Positions 44,123 to 53,515 of a stretch of DNA of 64,000 nt are shown here, piece by piece (within the stretch, counting starts at the first letter, position 1; every line of letters begins with the position of its first letter). The position numbers and the translations under genes are program-made. The notes under the pieces are model-generated. The model was not told the DNA's origin. It worked only from the letters and a program-made list of their open reading frames with translations, and searched no databases. The stretch spans positions 175,190 through 239,189 of the forward strand of contig NZ_JASJOU010000015.1 in NCBI RefSeq assembly GCF_030068605.1, read 5' to 3'. This DNA is from Xanthocytophaga agilis (lineage in GTDB: Bacteria > Bacteroidota > Bacteroidia > Cytophagales > 172606-1).

Positions 44123-45244
44123 ATGAGACGAAAACGCTCGCATAGCTGGTGGGATAGCTTAAGCAAGGAGTGGAAACGCCATCTTCTTGACAATTGTGGG
44201 TATTCTGAGAAATCTGTAACTGAAGAAAACTTGTCATCAGTTATTAATCAGGTTCTTTGTATCACTCACCTACATCTCGGTGGCAACTATACAAATGCGT
44301 ATATTGATACCCTGGAGCCATTACGTAGGTTAACATATCTGGAAGACTTGGATTGTTCGTTTCAGGAGTTTTCTTCTTTTGAGTCATTATCGCAGTTGCA
44401 ATACCTGAAAACTATTGAGGCTAGTGATATTCACGCAAATGATTACAAGTATTTATCCGGGCTAAATAATCTGAAAATCTTTTCTGTTGCTTGTTATAGA
44501 CCGGCTTCTATAGCCCCTCTGGCTCAGCTTCCTCAACTACAGCAGTTGACCTGCGAATTGAATACTCTTTTGCATGAACCTGGAAAAGGAATGGAAGAAC
44601 TGGCACTATTTACCCAACTACAGAAACTTTCTTGCGGATACAACAAAGTTGTAACCTCACTACATTTTCTGAGGGAATATACCCAATTACAACAACTGAG
44701 TATACGATTGTCATTGATAGAAAAGCTCTCAGGAATTGAAGTATTGAACGGGACACTAGAACATTTGGATGCTGCGAATTCACGCTTACAAACGTTAGAA
44801 GGTATTCAAGAGTTGAAAACCTTGAAAAAACTCAATCTGAAACAATCACCTATAACATCCCTTGAACCACTTGTTCACTTGCCCCAACTAACACACCTGG
44901 ATCTGGATGAAGTCAAACCGATTTCCTTTGCCTTTCTGAAAGAACTGTCCCAATTGCAAGAAGTAACACTTACTCTAATGCAGGATGTAGAACTACCAGA
45001 TCTGGGGCATTTGTCATCCCTGAAATCATTAACTATTGATACAAAAGAGGACATTGTATTATCCTGGCTTGGAAAACTCACTCAACTGGAGTATCTGTCA
45101 CTACCCGAAGCCTTGGTAGAAAAGTATTTTTCAGTGATCCGCGAGATGAAAACGCTCCGGAAAGTGCGATTAGGCGGTGTAATACCTTCTGGTGAAATCG
45201 AGAGAAGGCTAAAAGAAGCTTTACCTTTATATATGGTATTTTGA
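44123..45244 (+). CDS. Internalin-like LRR protein without signal peptide
   Basis: A 373-residue protein, 77 bases after the Imm5-like gene. The LRRs are of a different kind from the arrays: about 22 residues, with the form LxxLxxLxxLxxLxLxxxxI (LKKLNLKQSPITSLEPLVHL, LTHLDLDEVKPISFAFLKE, LQKLSCGYNKVVTSLHFL). They resemble SDS22-like/internalin repeats. The N-terminus is basic (MRRKRSHSWWDSLSKEWKR), with no export signal. The protein is therefore probably cytoplasmic. No head or cap of the array family is present. Confidence 0.75.
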   Translation: MRRKRSHSWWDSLSKEWKRHLLDNCGYSEKSVTEENLSSVINQVLCITHLHLGGNYTNAYIDTLEPLRRLTYLEDLDCSFQEFSSFESLSQLQYLKTIEASDIHANDYKYLSGLNNLKIFSVACYRPASIAPLAQLPQLQQLTCELNTLLHEPGKGMEELALFTQLQKLSCGYNKVVTSLHFLREYTQLQQLSIRLSLIEKLSGIEVLNGTLEHLDAANSRLQTLEGIQELKTLKKLNLKQSPITSLEPLVHLPQLTHLDLDEVKPISFAFLKELSQLQEVTLTLMQDVELPDLGHLSSLKSLTIDTKEDIVLSWLGKLTQLEYLSLPEALVEKYFSVIREMKTLRKVRLGGVIPSGEIERRLKEALPLYMVF

Positions 45245-45313
45245 TGTGTTTGGTTTGAATGGAATTGTTTTGAAGATCGGTTAGCTAATTACGCTGTATT
45301 TTTAATCACTCTC

Positions 45314-46135
45314 ATGTTTTTACAATCTATCACACCTTTGCTTCCGCTTTGTCCTTTTATTGATTCGTTCTGGGTCTTTGAGAGTGACTTTGGTGTGCCC
45401 TATACCAGTAGCAGAATCATTGTGCCCAATGGTAAAGCTAAAATCATCATTCCTTATCTGAACGGATTAGTTGCAAAGGATGAATCAGGGATCCGGGAGC
45501 GAAGGGAAGGAGAAATTCACTTTGTTGGTAATTGGGATAAATCGGTGGTTATCAGTTCAACGACCCGTAAGACAGGAACCGTCATCATCGAACTTACTCC
45601 TGCCGGAGCTTATCGATTTGCTAAAATAGCCATGCAGGAGGTTTGCAACCAGATAATAAGTTTCGAGCAGTTATATGGCACATCAGGAAAAAACATTCAG
45701 GAACAAATTGGTAATACGGACTCCTTAGCAGCGAAGATTCAACAGATTCAGCAATTTCTGTTGTCTCAACTACAGACTCTCAATCAGCATCAGGTAATTG
45801 TAGACTTTTTAACTGATACAATTCTGAAATCGAAAGGACAAATTGAAATTAAGACACTCGAACAAAAAACAGGTTATTCCAAACGCTATCTGAGCCTGTT
45901 GTTTAATGAATACATCGGCATGTCGCCTAAAACACTGGCGGCTATTGTCCGGTTTCAGCAATTTTACCAATTGTGGGCCAGAACATCTTCGTCTGCTTTT
46001 TACAAAGAAGAACTGTATAAGTACTATTATGACCAGTCGCATTTTATCAAAGACTTCAAACGGTTTACGGGATATTCTCCAGTGCGTTATGCTGAAACAG
46101 ACAATGAGTTTGGGCGGATTTTTTACAAAGAATAA
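45314..46135 (+). CDS. AraC-family transcriptional regulator
   Basis: A 273-residue DNA-binding protein. The N-terminal part (about 1-130) is the sensor type with a conserved FIDSFWVFESDFG opening, as in DUF6597-like AraC proteins. The C-terminal part (about 170-265) has two HTH motifs: LEQKTGYSKRYLSLLFNEYI, followed by GMSPKTLAAIVRFQQFYQLW, and the second DQSHFIKDFKRFTGYSPVRY. The P-x-x-Y ending is typical. It may control the membrane protein next to it (46327). The ligand is unknown. Confidence 0.85.
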   Translation: MFLQSITPLLPLCPFIDSFWVFESDFGVPYTSSRIIVPNGKAKIIIPYLNGLVAKDESGIRERREGEIHFVGNWDKSVVISSTTRKTGTVIIELTPAGAYRFAKIAMQEVCNQIISFEQLYGTSGKNIQEQIGNTDSLAAKIQQIQQFLLSQLQTLNQHQVIVDFLTDTILKSKGQIEIKTLEQKTGYSKRYLSLLFNEYIGMSPKTLAAIVRFQQFYQLWARTSSSAFYKEELYKYYYDQSHFIKDFKRFTGYSPVRYAETDNEFGRIFYKE

Positions 46136-46326
46136 GGCTTGGGAATGAAGCCATGTCAGCGTATTTCCCTTTTTTACAATACTACTGGTTTTGTTCTGTC
46201 CATCTTTGTGTCTGTACACTAAACCTTATTTCTGTACGAAACAATAGAGTGCCTAAACCGAAATAAGATCAGTTTTCAGCATAACGAAACAAACGTGTTT
46301 ATTTTTTATCTAACTATCCTTACTCG

Positions 46327-46776
46327 ATGAAAGCCAAACTTTTACTCCGACTCTCTGCCGGACTCAGCCTTTTCTTTGCCATTGGACATACCATTGGACA
46401 TTATACCCGAAAAGATACTACCGACCCCATCAAGAAGTCCATTCTGCGCCAGATGGATGAGCAGGCATTTGACTATGGCGGTTCATTACGAAGCTTAGGG
46501 GATAATTATGAAGGGATAAGTTTGTTTCTGATTGTTATATTGGTACTGCTGACTATACTGTTGTGGCAGATTTCTGGTAATATCGAAGAGCACAAATCTC
46601 TCTGTATTTCGCTATTAATTCCCATTATGGGATGTTTTTGGGTGTTTGCTGTTTTGAGTGCTTTTTATTTCTTTATCGTGCCTGCTGTAACCTGTTTACT
46701 TGCTGGTATTCTAATTGGCTGGACATGCTTTCGGGCTTTTAACCAACAAAATATAACTGACCCTTCCATTTCTTAA
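46327..46776 (+). CDS. Four-helix integral membrane protein (LIC_13387-like)
   Basis: A 149-residue protein with four hydrophobic helices (about 5-25, 60-82, 90-112 and 115-138). The opening (LLLRLSAGLSLFFAIGHTIGH) is similar to small membrane proteins annotated in Bacteroidota as LIC_13387-like. It lies downstream of the AraC regulator with a 190-base gap and is followed by a bidirectional terminator. No function is known. Confidence 0.6.
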   Translation: MKAKLLLRLSAGLSLFFAIGHTIGHYTRKDTTDPIKKSILRQMDEQAFDYGGSLRSLGDNYEGISLFLIVILVLLTILLWQISGNIEEHKSLCISLLIPIMGCFWVFAVLSAFYFFIVPAVTCLLAGILIGWTCFRAFNQQNITDPSIS

Positions 46777-46778
46777 AA

Positions 46779-46812
46779 AAATGCGGTCTATCTATCGATA
46801 TGGACCGCATTT
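46779..46812. terminator. Bidirectional terminator between membrane protein and minus-strand gene
   Basis: A perfect 10-bp stem AAATGCGGTC / GACCGCATTT, with A-run before and T-containing tail after. It separates convergent transcripts. Confidence 0.75.
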
Positions 46813-46836
46813 GTCAGGTTTATGAAAAGAAAATGA

Positions 46837-47373
46837 TTATTCGTTTGTTATTCGAATCGATAGTCCTTTTTCTGTCAAAGATTCAATATGTTTTTCCCAT
46901 TCTTCCAGAATCAGAGATGCCAGAGCTGTGTCCAGTCTATCACCTGATTGAAGAGTGTCCAGATGATTTTGAACAGAAGAGGCATTGGGTAGGGAGGAGA
47001 GAGAAAAGCAATGTTCAGGATTTACTACTGTATCAATCTGTATCCGGATACACAGAGGGGCTACATCATCTACCTGTAACTGATGATCTTCCCAGTAATT
47101 GGTACAATAGGCTTCGCTAAGTCCTTCATTGTCTGCGGCCTTCTGTTTCCGCTGATCGTCAGAATTAGCGGAAACAACATGCCCTCTGGCGAAGACTGTT
47201 GCTTTGTGATTTTCAGGTACTATGATTAGTATAATATCACCTGGCTGAACAGATCGGTTAGTTCCCTCTATCAACCAGCGATCGGTTCAGGTTTCTCCTT
47301 CCTGTGCCAGATAGAATAGATCATCTAAATCATAAAAGAAATCATACTTGTCTTTCAGAATGCGAATGGTCAC
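46837..47373 (-). pseudogene. Hypothetical gene with internal TGA stop
   Basis: Reading the minus strand, a GTG at 47371-47373 opens MTIRILKDKYDFFYDLDDL, then a TGA at about 47286 (GET stop TDRW) interrupts the frame. The same frame continues without another stop to 46837, giving LIEGTNRSVQPGDIILIIVP and HKATVFARGHVVSANSDD. The combined protein would be about 178 residues. The second half looks like a PUA/EVE-like small barrel (inference). A G-to-A change of a Trp codon or C-to-T of an Arg codon would explain the stop. A short form starting from TTG at 47274 is possible but unlikely. Confidence 0.6.
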
Positions 47374-47631
47374 AAAACGAATGGATTATATACCAAAGAA
47401 AGCCCTAAGGTAAAGCAAATCAGGAAACAGAACAATGGAGAAGGAAGTTTTCTTGAATGATATAGATAATTCTACCATTCTGATAGATGAATCAAAAAAA
47501 TGAAGCTTTCAGATATAATTGTTGGAGAAAATCAAATAGAATTTGTTTAAAAGTCAATGATATAACGGATTCTAATCATTTAGCAACCAAGTTGTGAATT
47601 GTACTTTCGACATATATACAACCTGTTTACC

Positions 47632-48615
47632 ATGTTATACTATCGACTTCTTTTTTTATTTATGCTAATACTGGGAGGCTCGTGTCAGTCAATCGATGAA
47701 CCAGGTACATTAGTGCCTCCTACAGTAGATCAGGACCCCACCTTATCACAGATCAATGTGAGCGTTGCGGGGCACACCCGTAGCCTTCATTGCTTTACAT
47801 ATGGTAATCCTGAAAATCCGCCCTTATTTGTATTACATGGAAGCTATGATGAAATTCGTAGCTACCGGGTACTACAGATATTGTCTGACCGGTATTTTAT
47901 AGTAATGTGGAGTCAGCGGGGGTGTGGACTCTCTGAACGGATTACAGAAGCTGAGTTTACATTTGCATCTCAGGTAGAGGAAGTGGAGCAGGTAAAGGCT
48001 CGATTTGCTCCCAATCGCCCGATTACATTATATGCTCATTCTATGGGGGGAGGAACTGCTGCTGCGTTTTCTGCCCGGCATCCTGAGCAGGTGCGTCAGC
48101 TGATACTGGGTGAGCCGATTGTGCTGCAAGGTTCAGCAATGGATAAAATATGGAAAGAACTCGTTGAGTTTGATTATACGAACAATGGTTGGAATGAGAT
48201 GGCGCAAATGAATGATGTCTTACCCGCTAAAACGCACGAAGAGCTTGATTACAGAGCTTTAATGATGCTCAGGTCAAATATGACCAAATATTTTTGCGAC
48301 CGAAATAATCCTCCTGCCTGGCCTGTATGGCGAATTGGGGGATTTGTAGAAATGATACGCAACAAACGAATGGGAAATGCACAGAGTGGCTTTACGTATG
48401 ATTTTTCTGAAGGATTAAAGGTCTATACCAACGAAGTATTGATTTTGGGGGGAACATGTAGTGGTCTTGGGTATCGTAATCAGATTACCTACAACCAGCC
48501 ATTGTTTACGAATGCAAAAGTGGTGAAGATCGAAAGTGCAGGGCATCGGTATCTGGCCGAGCAATTTGAACAGACCATACAGGCAATGAAAAGCTATTTG
48601 TATGAGTATCAGTAA
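47632..48615 (+). CDS. Alpha/beta-hydrolase lipoprotein
   Basis: A 327-residue protein from the ATG at 47632; a TTG at 47599 would extend it and lose the signal. It has a lipoprotein signal (MLYYRLLFLFMLILGGSC) with the lipid Cys at residue 18. The hydrolase features are LHGSYDE (oxyanion), WSQRGCGLSER, the nucleophile elbow LYAHSMGGG (Ser), and the late His in ESAGHRYLAE. The fold matches proline iminopeptidase-like hydrolases. Substrate unknown. It is probably co-transcribed with the next two genes. Confidence 0.8.
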   Translation: MLYYRLLFLFMLILGGSCQSIDEPGTLVPPTVDQDPTLSQINVSVAGHTRSLHCFTYGNPENPPLFVLHGSYDEIRSYRVLQILSDRYFIVMWSQRGCGLSERITEAEFTFASQVEEVEQVKARFAPNRPITLYAHSMGGGTAAAFSARHPEQVRQLILGEPIVLQGSAMDKIWKELVEFDYTNNGWNEMAQMNDVLPAKTHEELDYRALMMLRSNMTKYFCDRNNPPAWPVWRIGGFVEMIRNKRMGNAQSGFTYDFSEGLKVYTNEVLILGGTCSGLGYRNQITYNQPLFTNAKVVKIESAGHRYLAEQFEQTIQAMKSYLYEYQ

Positions 48616-48647
48616 TTCTATGTTTTCCTGTCTAACTTCTTTCTGTC

Positions 48648-49382
48648 ATGAAATTATATTATACATTACTTTACTATTGTGTTTTTTGTATTGTATTGAG
48701 TGTATCTGTCAGGGTACAGGCTCAGGTATATCAGTTGCCTGTACAGGCGCAGTCCAAACCTCACTTTGCCGGATTGGAAGTTAATGGCAATCCAACGCTG
48801 AAGGCTGGGGTTACTGGTGGCTGGCAACTGGCACCCAAAGGGAAACATACTCCATTGTTGATGGCTAGTTTGCGAACACCCATATTTTTAGTAAAGCATC
48901 CCGATACATTTGAAGCAGGAATAGGTATTGCAGATTATTTGACTATCCGCAACCAATGGGGCGTTACAGTGGCTTTATCCGGCACGCTGGCTACCACCCG
49001 AAACACCAATGCCCGGCTTACTACTTTGGGAACAGAGTTGGTTTTGTTGCCCGGCTATCGGGCTAATCGCTGGTATGCAGGGGCATGGTTGGGCTGGCAA
49101 TATAAGCCTGTAGTTCATCTGCATCATAGCGAATATATCGAGGATACGTTTAAAGACAGATATAAAGATGGGAGTTTAGGTCAGGGACCTGTTAATGGAT
49201 GGGTTGCTTTGCATGGATCAGTTATCCGGCTGGGGGCTGCAGCAGGCTATTCACTTAAATCCTATTCGTTTCATCTAAATGGCGGTTTCCAAAGCACTCC
49301 GGGTCCTTTGCACATTATTTCGTTGCCTGATGTAGGCATTCTTCCTTTTTTTGGAAGTATAAGTATTGTTCACCACTGGTAA
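48648..49382 (+). CDS. Exported, probably outer-membrane beta-barrel protein
   Basis: A 244-residue protein with a signal peptide (MKLYYTLLYYCVFCIVLSVS, then VRVQAQ). The mature part alternates strands with small turns (AGVTGGWQLAPKG, ALSGTLATTRNTNAR, YAGAWLGWQYKP) and ends in an aromatic residue (SISIVHHW), as outer-membrane barrels do. The family is not named. It follows the hydrolase gene by 32 bases, which suggests an operon. Confidence 0.6.
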   Translation: MKLYYTLLYYCVFCIVLSVSVRVQAQVYQLPVQAQSKPHFAGLEVNGNPTLKAGVTGGWQLAPKGKHTPLLMASLRTPIFLVKHPDTFEAGIGIADYLTIRNQWGVTVALSGTLATTRNTNARLTTLGTELVLLPGYRANRWYAGAWLGWQYKPVVHLHHSEYIEDTFKDRYKDGSLGQGPVNGWVALHGSVIRLGAAAGYSLKSYSFHLNGGFQSTPGPLHIISLPDVGILPFFGSISIVHHW

Positions 49383-49392
49383 AATACATTGT

Positions 49393-50229
49393 ATGCTGAA
49401 GTATTCCCTCTTTCGTGACCTGTCTGTTTTTTTTCTGTTAATTTATGGGATTACCTGGCTTATCTGGTCGCCTTATTATGCTGGAGCTCTGTTTCCTTCT
49501 TCCTGGCATACAAGTCCGGTATTTCATCTGGCCGGTTCCTGGGGACCCTTACTGGCCTCTCTTCTTGCTACCTATTTTGTAAATGGAAAGGCTGGATTGC
49601 AGATACTGAGACAACGAGTGACACGAACCGGAACAGACCCCTGGCCATTGACTCTGGCTTGTTTTCTTCCCTTCGTGCTGCTTACATTCTCTATTCTTAT
49701 TAGCGTAGTTGTTAATCAAACATCGTTTTCATTTCAAGGACTGGGTACATCCCGTGAAATACCTGGCCTTTCTGTGCCTGAGTTTGTAGGGATAAACATC
49801 CTGGTAATTGGATTAGGAGAAGAAATGGGGTGGAGAGGATTTGTGCTACCACGACTGCAAAGTGAGATGAGTGCCATGAAAGCAAGCATTCTTTTGTCTG
49901 TATTCTGGGCTATCTGGCACTGGCCATTGTTTTTCTATCCGTTGAGTGGTTATTACCATATGGATATTTTCGGAGTTGCAGGCTGGTTGTTCAGCCTATT
50001 GTTGGGTAGCATTCTGTTTACCTGTTTTTTTAACTCTTCCAGCGGAAGTGTACTGGTCTGTGCTGTTTTTCATGGAACGATGGACATTGCGTTTACATCC
50101 GACTTTGCCAATCCGAATCTGACCAGCTACAATGGTATGCTGATTACAATACTTGGCTTTCTTGTAACTCAGCGTTTTGGGGCTGAACACCTTGCCCGAA
50201 AAGACCGCGTTTGTCAGTATACAAGCTAG
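49393..50229 (+). CDS. CPBP family intramembrane glutamic endopeptidase (CAAX-like protease)
   Basis: A 278-residue protein from the ATG at 49393; an upstream TTG overlaps the previous stop. It has seven to eight hydrophobic helices. The signature motifs are GLGEEMGWRGFVLPRL (EExxxR), then SVFWAIWHWPLFFY with His, and VLVCAVFHGTMD with the second His. It belongs to the CPBP/Abi family, whose members process prenylated or lipid proteins or serve in bacteriocin immunity. The context gives no clear substrate. It starts 10 bases after the barrel gene stop, so co-transcription is likely. Confidence 0.85.
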   Translation: MLKYSLFRDLSVFFLLIYGITWLIWSPYYAGALFPSSWHTSPVFHLAGSWGPLLASLLATYFVNGKAGLQILRQRVTRTGTDPWPLTLACFLPFVLLTFSILISVVVNQTSFSFQGLGTSREIPGLSVPEFVGINILVIGLGEEMGWRGFVLPRLQSEMSAMKASILLSVFWAIWHWPLFFYPLSGYYHMDIFGVAGWLFSLLLGSILFTCFFNSSSGSVLVCAVFHGTMDIAFTSDFANPNLTSYNGMLITILGFLVTQRFGAEHLARKDRVCQYTS

Positions 50230-50334
50230 TTGTACCCAGACCTGATCAGAAGGCCGTACAGACATAGTCTGGTGTTTGGTCTTTTGATACCTATTGTGAC
50301 AGATCACCAAAGTACAATCAACCAGCAGAGTATG

Positions 50335-50607
50335 TCATCGAACATAGTTAAGACCTGAGAGAGCAACAATCAGAATAAACAAAGCAATGCCTAGCCCAGC
50401 TACGATTCCCCACCCAATGGCCTTTTGTTGTCCCCGGATGCAAAGCCAGGATATACCTGCCAGGCTTAGTATAAGTACCGCTGCCAGCCAGTCCATAAAA
50501 ATCTTAAAAAAGAAAGCGGTCCCTGCTATTAATAAAAGAATAGTAAGAAAGGCTGACAGTATAAACCTGATTAGCTGGCTAAATAATGAGTCACTGGAAG
50601 CAGACAT
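50335..50607 (-). CDS. Small three-helix membrane protein
   Basis: A 90-residue protein on the minus strand, convergent with the CPBP gene and divergent from 50816. Three hydrophobic helices (about 15-35, 38-55 and 65-85) are visible. No family is recognised. The start is ATG at 50607 (MSASSDSLFSQLIRFIL). Confidence 0.55.
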   Translation of the reverse strand: MSASSDSLFSQLIRFILSAFLTILLLIAGTAFFFKIFMDWLAAVLILSLAGISWLCIRGQQKAIGWGIVAGLGIALFILIVALSGLNYVR

Positions 50608-50696
50608 ACATCTGGTAGGATTACTACTTTATGATTAAAGACGGCAATATACTTGTAAAGCAGGGATAAGAGCAGAATTTGCGGCTTTTTTACGAC

Positions 50697-50756
50697 TTGT
50701 ATATACTTTGTATATGGTCTTTTTTTTTAAGGTAATGCAGCAGTTACATACCTTGC
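50697..50756 (+). promoter_or_regulatory. Shared upstream box with weak -7 element (copy F)
   Basis: TTGTATATACTTTGTATATG at 50697-50716. At 52 nt is TACCTTGC (50749-50756), a weak match to TAnnTTTG. The next gene starts at 50816. The spacing differs by one from copies B-E, as for copy A. Confidence 0.4.
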
Positions 50757-50815
50757 AGCCATTCCGGATAGAGAGGTTCTGTCTGTGAAAGGTCATTTCA
50801 GAAAAAAGATAAACC

Positions 50816-51229
50816 ATGCGTAAGTCAGAGTTGGAGGTACTGCACAGATGGCAACTAGCCCAGGTAAGCCTGCATCTGGAAAAGGCAGGGTGGGAGGGGC
50901 GTAAAACCAACCTCTTGCTTGAAAGCGGATGGTGGGTGCCCTATGAAGCGGTTTTCGACTATTATGCTCACTCTTCTTTTCTGATTGTGTTGTATAATGC
51001 AGAAGAGGAGGCCATTGAGTTGCTGATCGAAGATCAGATTGGACGTATCAATTTTATATTTTTTCCCGGTGTGTGGTTTGAGCAGATCCTAACTACTATT
51101 GTTGCATACCAGCAACAGCTTTCCTGTGATTGTTATAAGGAATTTATAAGAGTTATACTCCTGCTTATTCCGGATGGAGTATATGTATATCAGAACGAGC
51201 AACGGCTTCGTCTGATGCCTGAAGCCTAA
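50816..51229 (+). CDS. Hypothetical protein
   Basis: A 137-residue soluble protein. Early residues are charged and helical (LEVLHRWQLAQVSLHLEKAG), then strands (SFLIVLYNAEEEAIELLIED) follow, and it ends with short strands and a helix. No family is recognised. Copy F of the shared upstream box lies 119 bases before the start. It is 30 bases upstream of the retropepsin-like gene, so the two may form an operon. Confidence 0.55.
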   Translation: MRKSELEVLHRWQLAQVSLHLEKAGWEGRKTNLLLESGWWVPYEAVFDYYAHSSFLIVLYNAEEEAIELLIEDQIGRINFIFFPGVWFEQILTTIVAYQQQLSCDCYKEFIRVILLLIPDGVYVYQNEQRLRLMPEA

Positions 51230-51259
51230 CATCTATCTATATCATACAAACTATCTGCA

Positions 51260-52522
51260 ATGAAAAAAAGTATTATTCTTCTGTTGTATTTTTTTACAAT
51301 AATCACTTGTCAGGCTCAGTCTTCCAATGCATTTGTGAGGACAAATAACCTACTTGCTCAGAAAGATTTTTTTGCAGCCCGGGATCTCTATCATTCCAAG
51401 AAATCTTCCCTGAGCGAGGTGAATCGGCTTATTACAGAAGCCAATATCGATCATATCTTTAACCGGTTAAAATCCTCAAATCAGAAAATCGAATTGCTCT
51501 TTCAGAAGTATAACCATAGTATGTCTGATTCAGTAAAATACAAGTTATATAGTATTCGACAGATAAATCATGGGAAGCTATATGAGTACAAAGAAGCCTT
51601 TGCTGTTATAGACCAGTTACTTAACTCGTATAGCCAGTTTATGACTAACGAAGAGAAGCAGGATTTTGCCAATACCCGTCTCATATGGAAAGCGTTGTCC
51701 GGACAGCCTAAACAACAAATCCGAATTACAGAAGAAACTGCCTTAAAGATAAAAAGAGATAAGGCTGGACTGGCTACTATCCGGGTTACACATGGAAAGG
51801 ACAGTTCAGCCTTTATTTTTGATACAGGGGCTAACCTGTCTACAGTAACCGAATCAATGGCCAAAAAATTTGGAATGCAGTTCCTGGAAGGTGTTATTGA
51901 TGTGACTGCCATTACTGGCAACACCGTAAAATCACATATCGCCGTTTGTCCGGAAATAAATCTGGGACATATTCAGGTTCGTAATGCCGTTTTTCTGGTA
52001 TTTCCGGACTCTGCACTTGCTGTACCTGCCATTCAGTATCAAATGCATGGCATTATCGGATTTCCTGTCATTGAGGCTCTGAGAGAGATACAGATCACGA
52101 AGTCTGAAGAACTCATTGTGCCTTTGAAATCTACAATATATGCCAGTCAGAACATGGCACTTGACTTTCTGACTCCGATCATCGAACTAAATGGTGATAG
52201 CTATACCTTTGATACGGGTGCAAACACTACCATTCTGTATCGAACGTATTTTTTAAAGCATCAGAAAGATATTGAGCAGAACTACAAGATACAGGAGTTA
52301 CAATTTGGAGGGGCTGGTGGTACTATTCGCAAACAAGGCTATCAGATTACATTTTCACCCACTATTAATAACAAAGTTCTCAGAATGGATTCAGTACAGG
52401 TATATACAGATGTGATTAAAGCAGATGAAGGACATCTTTCAGGAAACATCGGACAGGATCTGATCCGTAGATTTGATAAGATGATAATCAGTTTTGCTTC
52501 TATGTCCATTCAGTTTAAGTAA
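51260..52522 (+). CDS. Exported retropepsin-like aspartic protease (two Asp-Thr-Gly motifs)
   Basis: A 420-residue protein with a signal peptide (MKKSIILLLYFFTIITCQAQ). The first about 160 residues are helical and may be a TPR-like region. Two protease-like halves follow: SAFIFDTGANLSTVTESMAK near 190 and DSYTFDTGANTTILYRTYF near 315. Each carries the D-T-G triad seen in aspartic proteases. Retropepsins usually act as dimers, but two motifs in one chain resemble a pepsin-like pseudo-dimer. Such secreted proteins are common in Bacteroidota. Substrate unknown. Confidence 0.8.
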   Translation: MKKSIILLLYFFTIITCQAQSSNAFVRTNNLLAQKDFFAARDLYHSKKSSLSEVNRLITEANIDHIFNRLKSSNQKIELLFQKYNHSMSDSVKYKLYSIRQINHGKLYEYKEAFAVIDQLLNSYSQFMTNEEKQDFANTRLIWKALSGQPKQQIRITEETALKIKRDKAGLATIRVTHGKDSSAFIFDTGANLSTVTESMAKKFGMQFLEGVIDVTAITGNTVKSHIAVCPEINLGHIQVRNAVFLVFPDSALAVPAIQYQMHGIIGFPVIEALREIQITKSEELIVPLKSTIYASQNMALDFLTPIIELNGDSYTFDTGANTTILYRTYFLKHQKDIEQNYKIQELQFGGAGGTIRKQGYQITFSPTINNKVLRMDSVQVYTDVIKADEGHLSGNIGQDLIRRFDKMIISFASMSIQFK

Positions 52523-52613
52523 CTGTTTCCTGTTTTTATTATAAAGTTGTCTTATATACTTTTTAAAAGCTATCTGATCTGTCTATTATGACCCAACTCA
52601 AAATCTTTACCAT

Positions 52614-53321
52614 ATGTATTGGAAACGCATTTTACTATTTCTTCTTTTTTCTCAATATGGCTTTAGCACAAGCCTGCACACAAAACAACGCTTTGAAGTT
52701 GCCTATTATACATCTGTTAATGCTCCCGGACAAAAACTTATTGTGGTTTTTCCTCAGGAAGGGGCAGGATTTTTTCTGTTAGAAGAGAACCAGCATGTGC
52801 ATTTGCTGAAAACAGATGACGAAGCTCATTGGCAAAACCAGAAGATACCATTACAGGATTCGCTGTTTGCAACATTGGCGTGGAAAGGGATAAGCTCTAC
52901 TCCATCAGGAATCGGAATTTACAATATATTGACTCTGTACAAAAAAGATAAAACTTCCCTGGTATTTCAACGTACAGAGTCTCCAAAAGCTTTCAGAAGT
53001 CCAGCAAGTGCTTATTCCTATGGGAATGACACAGTTTATGGCTATATCTCATTTAAAAAGACAGACGCAGTTCACTATGATTTTACAACAGATATAAAAA
53101 CAGGTAACTCTGAAGGAATGGGTTGCAATACAGCAGGTACGCTATTCTTTAAAAAAGGCATTGGCTACTTTGAGGATATTCTATTCGAGAACTCGCTGGG
53201 GGCTTGTCAGGCCATCTTCTGGTTTGGTGATAAAACGCTGCAGGTGTTTATGCTTTCTGATGCTTATTTCTGTGTGTGTCTTCCAGACGCTTCTCTTACA
53301 GGAGTTTATCAGCAGGAGTAG
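52614..53321 (+). CDS. Exported hypothetical protein
   Basis: A 235-residue protein with an N-terminal hydrophobic stretch (MYWKRILLFLLFSQYGF, then STSLHTKQ) that is probably a signal peptide. The rest is strand-rich (LIVVFPQEGAGFFLLEEN, TVYGYISFKKTDAVHYDFT). Cysteines near the end (MGCNTAG, GACQAIF, YFCVCLP) could form disulfides. No family is recognised. It lies 91 bases after the protease gene and may be on its own transcript. Confidence 0.55.
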   Translation: MYWKRILLFLLFSQYGFSTSLHTKQRFEVAYYTSVNAPGQKLIVVFPQEGAGFFLLEENQHVHLLKTDDEAHWQNQKIPLQDSLFATLAWKGISSTPSGIGIYNILTLYKKDKTSLVFQRTESPKAFRSPASAYSYGNDTVYGYISFKKTDAVHYDFTTDIKTGNSEGMGCNTAGTLFFKKGIGYFEDILFENSLGACQAIFWFGDKTLQVFMLSDAYFCVCLPDASLTGVYQQE

Positions 53322-53363
53322 ACGGAGAGACTATGCTATTAGTTGAAAGTTGTTTTGTTTATG

Positions 53364-53402
53364 ACGTTCAGGAGCGTCTGTGAATGTCTCCCTCCTGAAC
53401 GT
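53364..53402. terminator. Terminator-like hairpin between convergent genes
   Basis: ACGTTCAGGA at 53364-53373 pairs perfectly with TCCTGAACGT at 53393-53402 (19-base loop), followed by a T-containing stretch. It lies between the gene ending at 53321 and the minus-strand pseudogene ending at 53516. Confidence 0.6.
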
Positions 53403-53515
53403 TGATTTTAAGTAGTTCCTTTTCAAAGATGGCTACATATCGGGAGAATAAGGTAAGTCTGGATTAAGCAAAATGGGTTATAAAGTATAGTTCAGGATAA
53501 AAGCAATAAGTTTAC

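Noticed and set aside
44123..45244. Secreted internalin
   Set aside because: Repeats are internalin-like, but the N-terminus is basic and lacks a signal peptide, and there is no anchor.
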